Source: Thalassospira sp. UBA1131
GTDB taxonomy: Bacteria; Pseudomonadota; Alphaproteobacteria; Rhodospirillales; Thalassospiraceae
Reading direction: 5' to 3'
Length of the DNA: 7,030 bases
Assembly (NCBI RefSeq): GCF_002311515.1
Contig: NZ_DCAO01000008.1
Coordinates: forward strand, 20,666-27,695
Translations under genes and position numbers: made by a program
Shown here: in pieces, positions 1-6,031 of the stretch
Layout of the letters: every line of letters starts with the position of its first letter
Numbering within the stretch: the first letter of the stretch is position 1
Notes under the pieces: generated by a model
The model's input: only the letters and a program-made list of their open reading frames with translations
What the model was told of the DNA's origin: nothing
Database searches by the model: none

Positions 1-31
1 CGGCTCAGGAACAAAGTAGTAATTCCATTTC

Positions 32-1027
32 ATGCAAAACATTTTGATAACAGGCGGTGCGGGATATATCGGATCGCACATTTGCATCAAGCTTCGCGAA
101 AGTGGCTACCAACCGGTTGTGTTTGATAACCTTTCAAATGGTCACCGCGATGCTGTTTCCCCAGATGTTCCGTTTATCCACGCCGATATTCGCGACAGTG
201 CCGCCTTGAATAACGCCTTTGATGATTTCAAGCCTGCCGCCGTCATTCACATGGCCGCCCTGATTGAAGCTGGCGCTTCGATGGTCGAACCGGCCAGGTT
301 TTATGAAGTCAACACTGCCGGGGCGCTGAACCTGCTCGAAGCGATGCGGCGCAATGGCTGCAACCACATTGTTTTTTCGTCAACGGCAGCTGTCTATGGC
401 AATCGGGATGAAGGGCTGCTGTCTGAGACGCTCGAGGTCGGGGCGGAAAATCCCTATGGCCGCTCAAAGGCCATGGTCGAAACCATGCTTAGGGACTACG
501 CCGACATATACGGTTTTCACGCCATTGCCCTTCGCTACTTCAATGCTGCGGGCGCCGACCCGGAGGGTCGAACGGGCGAAAGGCATGATCCGGAAACCCA
601 TCTTATCCCGCTGGTTTTGCAAACTGCTGCCGGTCAACGCGACCATATCAAGATTTATGGCACGGACTATAACACGCCCGATGGAACCTGCATTCGCGAC
701 TATATTCACGTTGATGATCTTGCCAGCGCGCACGTCAAGGCGCTTTCGCATGTCATCGCGTCCGAGAATGCTGCTTTCGATGCCGTCAATATCGGCACAG
801 GCGAAGGCTGTTCCGTCAAAGAGATCATCGAACTTTGCAAAGAGATCACCGGTCGCGATTTCAGCGTGATAGAAGATGCACGTCGCCCCGGAGACCCCGC
901 CAAACTGGTTGCAAACCCGTCCAAGGCGCAAGACATGTTTGGATGGCGCGCAAACTATCCTTCCCCACGCCAGATCATCGCGCATGCCTGGGCCTATTAT
1001 CAGAAAAACATGACGAAAACCCGGTAA
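32..1027 (+). CDS. galE: UDP-glucose 4-epimerase
   Basis: Extended short-chain dehydrogenase that interconverts UDP-glucose and UDP-galactose in the cytoplasm with bound NAD, supplying UDP-galactose for surface glycans or feeding galactose into the Leloir pathway. The protein begins with the Rossmann fingerprint TGGAGYIGSH (residues 7-16, GxxGxxG). It has the FSSTAAVYG segment with the catalytic Ser/Thr position at T118, and the YxxxK pair Y142/K146. A later ALRYFNAAGADPEG stretch is typical of bacterial GalE. The length of 331 residues matches the family. The ATG at 32 places the fingerprint at the very N-terminus as expected, although no good Shine-Dalgarno sequence lies close by (AGGA is about 21 nt upstream). 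The glycosyltransferase that follows 141 bp downstream fits a glycan role. Other UDP-hexose epimerases of the same fold (for example acting on UDP-GlcNAc) cannot be excluded. Confidence 0.93.
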   Translation: MQNILITGGAGYIGSHICIKLRESGYQPVVFDNLSNGHRDAVSPDVPFIHADIRDSAALNNAFDDFKPAAVIHMAALIEAGASMVEPARFYEVNTAGALNLLEAMRRNGCNHIVFSSTAAVYGNRDEGLLSETLEVGAENPYGRSKAMVETMLRDYADIYGFHAIALRYFNAAGADPEGRTGERHDPETHLIPLVLQTAAGQRDHIKIYGTDYNTPDGTCIRDYIHVDDLASAHVKALSHVIASENAAFDAVNIGTGEGCSVKEIIELCKEITGRDFSVIEDARRPGDPAKLVANPSKAQDMFGWRANYPSPRQIIAHAWAYYQKNMTKTR

Positions 1028-1156
1028 GCCAGACGCTCAGTGATCTTTACAGGCGCGTGACAGTATCAATTCTGTATTGATCGTCAGAGCAGTCGGAAAT
1101 ACTGTCTGCTCACACTGACTTGGTGCTTCCAGAAGCGGACACCACAAGCAACATTT

Positions 1157-1161
1157 AGGGG
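1157..1161 (+). promoter_or_regulatory. Shine-Dalgarno deciding the GTG start of the glycosyltransferase
   Basis: AGGGG lies 7 nt before the GTG at 1169. No competing in-frame ATG lies close by, and the protein begins with a GT2 first beta strand (KVSVIVSTYN) immediately after this GTG, so the GTG is very likely the true start. Confidence 0.7.
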
Positions 1162-1168
1162 TATTTTA

Positions 1169-2017
1169 GTGCATAAGGTCTCAGTCATCGTTTCGACCTA
1201 TAATTGGCCAGAAGCGCTGGAAATGGTTTTGCAATCGCTGATCGACCAGAAGGACGATAACTTCGAGGTGATTGTTGCTGATGATGGCTCAGGGCCGGAA
1301 ACCGCGCAGACCATTACCAAGATGCAAAAAAAATCCCCGGTGCCGATCAAACATTTCTGGCAGGAAGATCAGGGATACCGGCTGTCGCGCGTGCGCAACG
1401 GCGCCATCGCGATGTCCGAAGGTGACATCATTGTGTTCACCGACGGTGATTGCTGCCTGATGTCGAACTTTGTTTCAAGCCACCGCAAAGCGGCCGAAGC
1501 AAACTGCTTTGTGACAGGCAAACGTGTTTTCCTAAAGGAACGCTTTACCAAGCTTGCGATGAAGAACCGTCTCCGGTTCCACAAATGGCCACGTGCGATC
1601 CTTTTCATGCTGGGCCTGACGGGCAACTGCAATCGTCCATTTCAGTTCATTCCGATCCCGCAAAGCCAGAAAAGCCTGTGGGAGCACGCCAATTGCTGGA
1701 AGAAAGCACAGGGGTGCAATATTGCGGCCTTCAAGGATGATATCCTGAGGATTGGTGGCTTCGACGAAGCCTATGAAGGCCATGGGTTGGAAGATTCAGA
1801 TTTCGTACTCCGCATGATCCGGGCGGGTATCCGTCGCAAAAATGTTGAATATACCTCTCCTGTCTTGCATCTCTTCCACGGTCGTTCGATGCCCAGCCGT
1901 CATGCAAACGCATCAAAGAACCCGGGTTATTTCAATAATCTTGAGGCAGAATCAGACCGCTTCACGCCTGTGAAAAGCTCTTTGCTGCCGGTTGCCGAAA
2001 CCGCCCAGGGTTTCTGA
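1169..2017 (+). CDS. GT2-family glycosyltransferase with galactosyltransferase-like C-terminal domain
   Basis: Predicted cytoplasmic inverting glycosyltransferase (GT-A fold) that would transfer a sugar from a nucleotide sugar to a growing surface polysaccharide or LPS core; donor and acceptor cannot be read from sequence. The N-terminus (VSVIVSTYN, residues 4-12) and ADDGS (37-41) form the nucleotide-binding part. D92-G93-D94 is the metal-binding DxD motif. G182-C183-N184 and GHGLEDSD (204-211) mark the C-terminal acceptor/catalytic region typical of the Glyco_transf_7C type, with E208/D209 as candidate catalytic residues. No transmembrane segment or signal peptide is seen. The length of 282 residues is normal. 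It starts with GTG, supported by AGGGG 7 nt upstream. Location after galE suggests, but does not prove, use of a UDP-hexose. A run of eight A lies at codons 53-55 (1326-1333). Confidence 0.9.
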   Translation: MHKVSVIVSTYNWPEALEMVLQSLIDQKDDNFEVIVADDGSGPETAQTITKMQKKSPVPIKHFWQEDQGYRLSRVRNGAIAMSEGDIIVFTDGDCCLMSNFVSSHRKAAEANCFVTGKRVFLKERFTKLAMKNRLRFHKWPRAILFMLGLTGNCNRPFQFIPIPQSQKSLWEHANCWKKAQGCNIAAFKDDILRIGGFDEAYEGHGLEDSDFVLRMIRAGIRRKNVEYTSPVLHLFHGRSMPSRHANASKNPGYFNNLEAESDRFTPVKSSLLPVAETAQGF

Positions 2018-2174
2018 TCAAAAGTATCATTTCCTGCCCCCTTGGAAGCGACGGCGTTTCGCGATAAAAGGTCGGCATCATTTTCCTTCGGATGCGTCTT
2101 TGCATCTTAGAAGCTCATATCAGCCGCCCTGGTGATCGGGGCATGCGTTCAAAAAGCGAAAGGGATTTTCCCAG
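2018..2174 (+). promoter_or_regulatory. ppa upstream region with weak sigma-70-like promoter candidate
   Basis: This 157-bp gap should carry the ppa promoter. The best pair I see is TTGGAA (2042-2047) and TAAAAG (2065-2070) with a 17-bp spacer, each matching about four of six consensus bases, so the call is weak. Downstream, GATGC (2091-2095) can pair either with GCATC at 2075-2079 or with GCATC at 2102-2106. A good ribosome binding site AAAGGGA (2159-2165) lies 9 nt before the ppa ATG. Confidence 0.3.
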
Positions 2175-2699
2175 ATGGATCTCAGCAAGATTGCCGTTGG
2201 CAAGGATGTTCCGTGGGACGTAAACGTCGTCATCGAAATTCCGCAGGGCGGACCGGTCAAGTATGAAGTCGATAAAGACTCCGGTGCTGTTTTTGTGGAC
2301 CGTTTTCTGCACACCTCGATGTATTACCCGGTCAACTATGGCTTCATCCCCAACACGCTTGGCGAAGATGGTGATCCGGTTGACGCCATGGTCATGTTCC
2401 GCGAGCCGGTCGTTGCCGGTTCGGTGATCCGTGCGCGTCCGATCGGTGTTCTGATCATGGAAGACGAAGCCGGTCAGGACGAAAAACTGATCTGCGTTCC
2501 GCATGACAAGATCGACCCGTATTACACCGACATCAAATCCCACGAAGACCTGCCGCAGATCCTGCGCGATCAGATCCAGCACTTCTTCGAGCGTTACAAA
2601 GACCTCGAAAAAGGCAAATGGGTTAAGGTCACCGGTTGGGAAGGTGCTGAAAAAGCTGCCAAACTGATCGAAGAAGGCGTTACCCGCCTCGGCAAATAA
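2175..2699 (+). CDS. ppa: inorganic pyrophosphatase, family I (soluble)
   Basis: Cytoplasmic Mg-dependent enzyme hydrolysing pyrophosphate to two phosphates, which pulls nucleic-acid, protein and nucleotide-sugar synthesis forward. The 174-residue protein aligns by eye with E. coli Ppa along its whole length. The family signature DGDPVD gives metal ligands D65, D67 and D70; D97 and D102 fall at the same numbers as in the E. coli enzyme. Other conserved parts are KYE (29-31), FVDR (40-43), YYP-x-NYGF (50-57) and a C-terminal HFFERYKDLEKGKWVKV stretch. The start is supported by AAAGGGA 9 nt upstream. It appears monocistronic: 157 bp upstream and a strong terminator 37 bp downstream. Pyrophosphate removal would help nucleotide-sugar formation, but as a housekeeping gene it need not be linked to galE and the glycosyltransferase. 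Confidence 0.98.
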   Translation: MDLSKIAVGKDVPWDVNVVIEIPQGGPVKYEVDKDSGAVFVDRFLHTSMYYPVNYGFIPNTLGEDGDPVDAMVMFREPVVAGSVIRARPIGVLIMEDEAGQDEKLICVPHDKIDPYYTDIKSHEDLPQILRDQIQHFFERYKDLEKGKWVKVTGWEGAEKAAKLIEEGVTRLGK

Positions 2700-2736
2700 A
2701 CCGCATTCAACCCGTCTTCGGACAGGCACCGGATTT

Positions 2737-2778
2737 AAAAAACAACGCTCCGCCAAATCTGACGGAGCGTTGTTTTTT
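2737..2778 (+). terminator. strong rho-independent terminator after ppa
   Basis: A perfect 16-bp inverted repeat (2737-2752 paired with 2763-2778, AACGCTCCG / CGGAGCGTT core) encloses a 10-nt loop (2753-2762). The 3' arm ends in six T and the 5' arm begins with six A, so the structure could act on either strand. With all genes on the + strand, the relevant use is to end ppa transcription and insulate the macro-domain gene. Confidence 0.93.
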
Positions 2779-2805
2779 GACTTATCGGTCGCGTAACACT
2801 ACTTT
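2777..2805 (+). promoter_or_regulatory. candidate promoter for the macro-domain gene
   Basis: TTGACT (2777-2782, five of six bases of the -35 consensus) overlaps the T tail of the ppa terminator. It is followed after 17 bp by TACTTT (2800-2805), which matches the -10 consensus at only three positions. Because the terminator just upstream should stop ppa transcripts, a promoter between about 2779 and 2860 is expected. This is the best pair I see, but it is weak. Confidence 0.28.
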
Positions 2806-2858
2806 GGTGCAGGGGTGCCACCCTTACAGGTTGGTATTGAGGGAAGAATTCACGTTTC

Positions 2859-2862
2859 AGGA
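2859..2862 (+). promoter_or_regulatory. Shine-Dalgarno for the GTG start of the macro-domain gene
   Basis: AGGA sits 8 nt upstream of the GTG at 2871, supporting that codon as the start. The macro fold's first strand (HAIKITLSDIT) begins about ten residues later, as expected for a complete protein. Confidence 0.6.
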
Positions 2863-2870
2863 TACTATTC

Positions 2871-3416
2871 GTGACCCACAAAAACGCGCCCGACAAAACC
2901 CATGCCATCAAAATTACCCTCAGTGACATCACCACACTTGATGTCGATGCCATCGTCAATGCCGCCAACGAGGCACTGTTGCCTGGCGGTGGCGTTTGCG
3001 GTGCGATCCATCATGCGGCGGGTCCTGAACTGGCAAACGCCTGCCGGCCGCTTGCCCCCTGCCCGACGGGTGATGCCAGAATCACACCGGGATTTAACCT
3101 GAAGGCCAAATACGTCATCCACACCGTCGGCCCGGTCTGGCATGGCGGCACACAGGGTGAGGCCGATTTGCTGGCAAGCTGTTATAGCCAATCAATCTTG
3201 CTGGCGGTCGAGAACAATCTGGCCTCTGTGGCGTTTCCTGCCATATCCACCGGGATATTTGGCTATCCGGAAGACCAGGCGGCCAAAATCGCCGTATCAA
3301 CCATTTGTGAGCTGACTGGCGAATTGGCGCAAATGCCACAAATTTACCTTTGTTGTTTCTCACCATTGGCGCGTCAGCATATTGAAGCTGCGTGCCAGCA
3401 CTATGCCAGCACATGA
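2871..3416 (+). CDS. macro-domain protein, YmdB/MacroD-like ADP-ribosyl hydrolase family
   Basis: Single macro domain of 181 residues, the size of stand-alone bacterial enzymes such as E. coli YmdB that remove acetyl from O-acetyl-ADP-ribose or ADP-ribose from acidic side chains. Visible motifs in order: SDIT (18-21) for adenine contact; VDAIVNAAN (25-33) with N33 equivalent to catalytic N25 of YmdB; the GGGVCGAIH loop (39-47); CPTGDARIT; the VIHTVGPVW strand; and the phosphate-binding AFPAISTGIFGYP loop. The oddity is C43 (TGC), which replaces the aspartate (D35 in YmdB) regarded as catalytic in MacroD-type hydrolases. Binding of ADP-ribose should survive; activity is uncertain. It is cytoplasmic, with no signal peptide. 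The next gene starts 27 nt downstream, in the same frame, so co-transcription is likely. Confidence 0.95.
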   Translation: MTHKNAPDKTHAIKITLSDITTLDVDAIVNAANEALLPGGGVCGAIHHAAGPELANACRPLAPCPTGDARITPGFNLKAKYVIHTVGPVWHGGTQGEADLLASCYSQSILLAVENNLASVAFPAISTGIFGYPEDQAAKIAVSTICELTGELAQMPQIYLCCFSPLARQHIEAACQHYAST

Positions 3417-3443
3417 TCGAATACGATAAGGTCCATCAATAGA

Positions 3444-3986
3444 ATGCAAAGCGACGCTGCTGCACCTTCGCCGTCCCAACCGCTTGAACTGTTTGCTTCG
3501 CCAGACGGTGTGCTGAGCGTGGGTGAACACACATTTCGCTGTGCCCTTGGGAAAAATGGCGTGATTGATGCCGACCAGAAAACCGAAGGCGATGGCAAAA
3601 CGCCGGCCGGTCGCTGGCAGCTGCGCTATGTGATGTATCGTGCTGATCGCAGGCCCAGCCCGCGCACCAAGCTTCCGGTCACCACCATTTCATTTTCCGA
3701 CGGCTGGTGTGATGATCCCGGTCATCCCGACTATAACTGCCCGGTCCGCCTGCCGTTTGATGCCAGCCATGAAAAGCTGTTTCGCAAGGATGATCTCTAT
3801 AACATCATCGTTGTTCTGGGCCATAATGATGACCCGCCCGTGCCCGGAAAGGGATCGGCGATCTTCATGCATATCGCCAAACCCGATTATGCCGGCACCG
3901 AAGGCTGTGTTGCCTTGGCCGAGAAGGATCTTGAAACACTGCTTGGACTGGCGACCTTTGAAACGTTCATCACCATCACTGCGTAA
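3444..3986 (+). CDS. YkuD-type L,D-transpeptidase family protein (COG3786-like), no signal peptide
   Basis: 180-residue protein with the YkuD catalytic region. H127 lies in LGHNDDPP, then FMHIA gives H143, and the cysteine motif GTEGCVAL puts the nucleophile at C155. This arrangement is characteristic of the COG3786 branch, where the motif is TEGC rather than the SHGC seen in Ldt enzymes that crosslink peptidoglycan or attach lipoproteins. Upstream, a DADQKTEGDGKTPAGRW segment is also typical of that branch. Family members form or cut L,D bonds in peptidoglycan using a thioester at Cys. No signal peptide or membrane segment is present at the N-terminus, and an in-frame TGA at 3414 (the stop of the preceding gene) rules out a longer start, so export is unexplained. 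The ribosome site is weak: TAAGG (3427-3431) is 12 nt before ATG. It lies 27 nt after the macro-domain gene and 69 nt before the DUF2333 start. Confidence 0.9.
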   Translation: MQSDAAAPSPSQPLELFASPDGVLSVGEHTFRCALGKNGVIDADQKTEGDGKTPAGRWQLRYVMYRADRRPSPRTKLPVTTISFSDGWCDDPGHPDYNCPVRLPFDASHEKLFRKDDLYNIIVVLGHNDDPPVPGKGSAIFMHIAKPDYAGTEGCVALAEKDLETLLGLATFETFITITA

Positions 3987-4045
3987 AATCATGGACTTGC
4001 CGTTTGGGTGCACAGCGCCTAGGTTCAATTGCCGGATCAATTCAC

Positions 4046-4049
4046 AGGA
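4046..4049 (+). promoter_or_regulatory. Shine-Dalgarno choosing ATG 4056 over TTG 4029
   Basis: AGGA lies 6 nt before the ATG at 4056. The in-frame TTG at 4029 would add nine residues and has no comparable site, and the preceding in-frame stop is TAG at 4020. ATG 4056 is therefore preferred. Confidence 0.75.
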
Positions 4050-4055
4050 CAAGTC

Positions 4056-5030
4056 ATGATTGAAGACGATTATCTCTATAAAAAAGGCGGCGTTGCAGGA
4101 TTTGGTTCCCGACTGAAAGCTATTTTCGGTTCGGGAAAGTTCTGGGTGCGCAGCCTTGGTGTGATCGTTCTGATTGCCGTGATCTATTATCCGGCAGGCA
4201 TGGCGATTGTGCATCGTATCGATGACAACCCCGACTTTATCGGCAATTACAAGGGCGGCAGTCACGCGGTGAACACCGCCGCAGCCCTGATTGATCGCGA
4301 GGTCAACCAGAACCGCTGGACCGCCAACGACCCGTTCTTCCTGCCAAGTGCAGCCCTTGATAACATGCCGAACTTCCAGACCGGGATCGTCTATGCCCTG
4401 TCGCGCTTTGCGATCGAGCTTTCCGATCAGATCGGGCGCGCCCGTGGGTCAAGTCAGGTTGACCCGGATCTGGACGATGCCGCCGGCCTTTTGAAATTCC
4501 GTGGCGACAAATGGGTGTTTGATCCCAGCGTTTCGCTGCTGCCCGGTGTCACGTCCGAACAACAATACCGTCAGGCAATCCGGTCCCTGCAAAACTACAA
4601 TACCCGTCTGACCAACGGGAATGCGGTTTTTGAACGCCGTGCCGACAACCTTCAGGAAACACTGAACCGCATTGCCAATGACCTTGGCTCGGCCTCTGCC
4701 CTGATTGATGATAAGGTGGAAAATCCGTCGATCTTTGATCGCACGGCCGATGACGTTTTCTATGCCACCAAGGGTCGCCTTTATGCCTATAGCCTGATCT
4801 TGCGCGATCTTGGCACCGACTTCGAACAGATCATCAATGAACGCCAGATCGCATCGGTCTGGGCAGAAATGATCGGATCCCTGCAGGCAGCAGCCGCACT
4901 TGACCCGATGGTGGTTGTGAACGGCTCGGCCGATGGCATCGTCTTCCCTAACCATTTGGCGGGGCTTGGTTTCTATCTGCTGCGGGCCCGTACCCAGATG
5001 CGCGAAATCAGCAGCATTCTGCAACGTTGA
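4056..5030 (+). CDS. DUF2333 family inner-membrane protein, function unknown
   Basis: 324-residue protein that I recognise as DUF2333 from several family landmarks: DNMPNFQTGIVYALSRFA, the ERRADNLQETL segment, DDVFYATKGRLYA and the C-terminal VVVNGSADGIVFPNHLAGLG followed by a final helix. No biochemical function is known to me for this family. A basic N-terminal stretch (K9, K10, R19, K21, K28, R32) precedes one hydrophobic segment at about residues 31-52. The rest is soluble and helix-rich, so it is probably anchored in the inner membrane with the large part in the periplasm. Start chosen at ATG 4056 on the ribosome site; a TTG at 4029 would add nine residues. It follows the YkuD-type gene by 69 nt on the same strand, so a shared transcript and an envelope-related role are plausible inferences only. 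Confidence 0.92.
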   Translation: MIEDDYLYKKGGVAGFGSRLKAIFGSGKFWVRSLGVIVLIAVIYYPAGMAIVHRIDDNPDFIGNYKGGSHAVNTAAALIDREVNQNRWTANDPFFLPSAALDNMPNFQTGIVYALSRFAIELSDQIGRARGSSQVDPDLDDAAGLLKFRGDKWVFDPSVSLLPGVTSEQQYRQAIRSLQNYNTRLTNGNAVFERRADNLQETLNRIANDLGSASALIDDKVENPSIFDRTADDVFYATKGRLYAYSLILRDLGTDFEQIINERQIASVWAEMIGSLQAAAALDPMVVVNGSADGIVFPNHLAGLGFYLLRARTQMREISSILQR

Positions 5031-5192
5031 CGTCAATGTGATTGCGAAACACGCCATCCGGAATACCTGAGTTGCGCGCTGCGACTTGATCTTTTGTGGT
5101 TTTTGCCCCATTTAGGGCCTAACCAAATGAAATAGAGATTGTTGAGTGGGCAGCATAAGTCCCGACAATCAGAGTGAGAGGACAAGCCGAAA

Positions 5193-5762
5193 ATGTTCAT
5201 TCAGACCGAACCAACCCCGAATCCGGCGACACTCAAATTCCTTCCGGGCGAAGAAGTCATGGGCCGTCTTGGCACCGCCAACTTCGTCAAGGGTGACGAA
5301 GCCATCAAATCGCCGCTTGCGCGCAAGCTGTTTGAAATTGATGGCATTGCCGGTGTTTTCCTCGGCGGTGATTTCATCACCATCACCAAGGATGACTCCA
5401 AGGACTGGCAAACCCTGAAACCGCAGATTCTTGGCGGGATCATGGAACATTACACGTCGGGTCAGCCGGTTCTCGATCAGGATTCCAACGCCGCCACCGG
5501 TACCAGCTCTGCTGCCGAAGGCGATGATGAACTGGTCAGCCAGATCAAGGAACTGCTTGATACCCGCGTGCGCCCGGCCGTGGCACAGGATGGTGGTGAC
5601 ATCGTCTTCCACCGTTTCGAAGATGGCGTGGTCTTCCTTGAAATGCACGGTGCATGCGCCGGCTGCCCAAGCAGCACCGCGACGCTCAAGATGGGCATCG
5701 AAAACATGCTGCGTTATTACGTGCCCGAAGTTCAGGCCGTCGAACCGGTCATGGCTGACTGA
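5193..5762 (+). CDS. NifU/Nfu family iron-sulfur cluster scaffold or carrier protein
   Basis: 189-residue two-domain protein. Residues 1-87 form an Nfu N-terminal domain beginning with the highly conserved MFIQTEPTPNPATLKFLPG, including the later FLGGDFITITK strand. A Ser/Ala/Gly linker (about 95-110) leads to the C-terminal NifU domain, with a LDTRVRPAVAQDGGD helix and strand, and the cluster-binding pair C155-A-G-C158 in GACAGCPSS. Such proteins dimerise to hold a [4Fe-4S] cluster through the CxxC of each subunit and deliver it to client enzymes in the cytoplasm; mitochondrial NFU1 has the same layout. The start is well supported by GAGAGGA (5176-5182), 10 nt upstream. A 162-bp gap separates it from DUF2333, so it is probably transcribed alone. 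No isc or suf genes are in view. No clear iron-responsive operator was recognised. Confidence 0.96.
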   Translation: MFIQTEPTPNPATLKFLPGEEVMGRLGTANFVKGDEAIKSPLARKLFEIDGIAGVFLGGDFITITKDDSKDWQTLKPQILGGIMEHYTSGQPVLDQDSNAATGTSSAAEGDDELVSQIKELLDTRVRPAVAQDGGDIVFHRFEDGVVFLEMHGACAGCPSSTATLKMGIENMLRYYVPEVQAVEPVMAD

Positions 5763-5858
5763 ACCTGACCCGGTTTTCGGACACCTCACCGACAAGATGG
5801 CGTCCGACCATCCGGTGAACTGACCGCGCACGGATTTACGAGTCGTTAACAAATTCAG

Positions 5859-5892
5859 ACGCCCGGCGTGAACTTTAACCCGCGCCGGGCGT
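5859..5892 (+). terminator. GC-rich perfect inverted repeat, possible nfu terminator without a T tail
   Basis: ACGCCCGGCG (5859-5868) is the exact reverse complement of CGCCGGGCGT (5883-5892), with a 14-nt loop. Its position about 100 bp after the nfu-type stop suits transcript ending or 3'-end protection. On the + strand it is followed by TAAAAATTA rather than a T run, so it is not a canonical intrinsic terminator. The repeat itself is certain; its role is not. Confidence 0.4.
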
Positions 5893-6018
5893 AAAAATTA
5901 TGCGCTGAACGAAAAGGTTTTCTTGGCGTTTTCAACTCTCGGAGATATTGCCCGTTGCGATCATCGCGCGCGGCAGGCATAGATAACCTCCACTTGGGAT
6001 GGACAGTTCGACTGATCC

Positions 6019-6024
6019 TGGAGA
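6019..6024 (+). promoter_or_regulatory. Shine-Dalgarno choosing ATG 6032 over ATG 5999
   Basis: TGGAGA lies 7 nt before the ATG at 6032, a strong site. The in-frame ATG at 5999 has only a weak GGG immediately before it and would add eleven polar residues ahead of the membrane anchor. Confidence 0.7.
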
Positions 6025-6031
6025 TTCAACA

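Larger units (their letters stand above)
5763..6031. other. noncoding gap between the nfu-type gene and the Bax-like gene
   Basis: These 269 bases hold no plausible gene. They contain an imperfect stem just after the nfu stop (TCGGAC at 5777-5782 with GTCCGA at 5802-5807, flanked by CCGG at 5770 and 5812), a perfect 10-bp GC-rich inverted repeat (5859-5892), and presumably the promoter of the next gene. The best promoter-like pieces are TTGCGA (5955-5960) and TAGATA (5980-5985), but their 19-bp spacing is poor. I make no firm promoter call. Confidence 0.6.

Noticed and set aside
464..985. 173-codon open frame on the minus strand within galE
   Set aside because: Shadow of galE, with no independent support.
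1086..1111. Hairpin GAGCAG/CTGCTC (1087-1092 with 1106-1111) between galE and the glycosyltransferase, considered as galE terminator
   Set aside because: Only 6 bp with a 13-nt loop and no T run follows; a nearby ATCAAT/ATTGAT stem (1065-1081) is equally weak.
2115..2756. 213-codon open frame on the minus strand opposite ppa
   Set aside because: It mirrors the coding frame of ppa, which is certain. The translation shows no family features and the frame runs into the terminator.
4449..5111. 220-codon open frame on the minus strand opposite DUF2333
   Set aside because: Shadow frame of a clearly conserved gene; no ribosome site or recognisable domain.
5031..5192. Search for an iron-responsive operator or promoter before the nfu-type gene
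   Set aside because: The GCCC/GGGC stem (5105-5118) is too short and no recognised operator or good -35/-10 pair was seen.
5169..5852. 227-codon open frame on the minus strand opposite the nfu-type gene
   Set aside because: It is antisense to a protein with unmistakable Nfu motifs; length comes from GC-rich codon bias.
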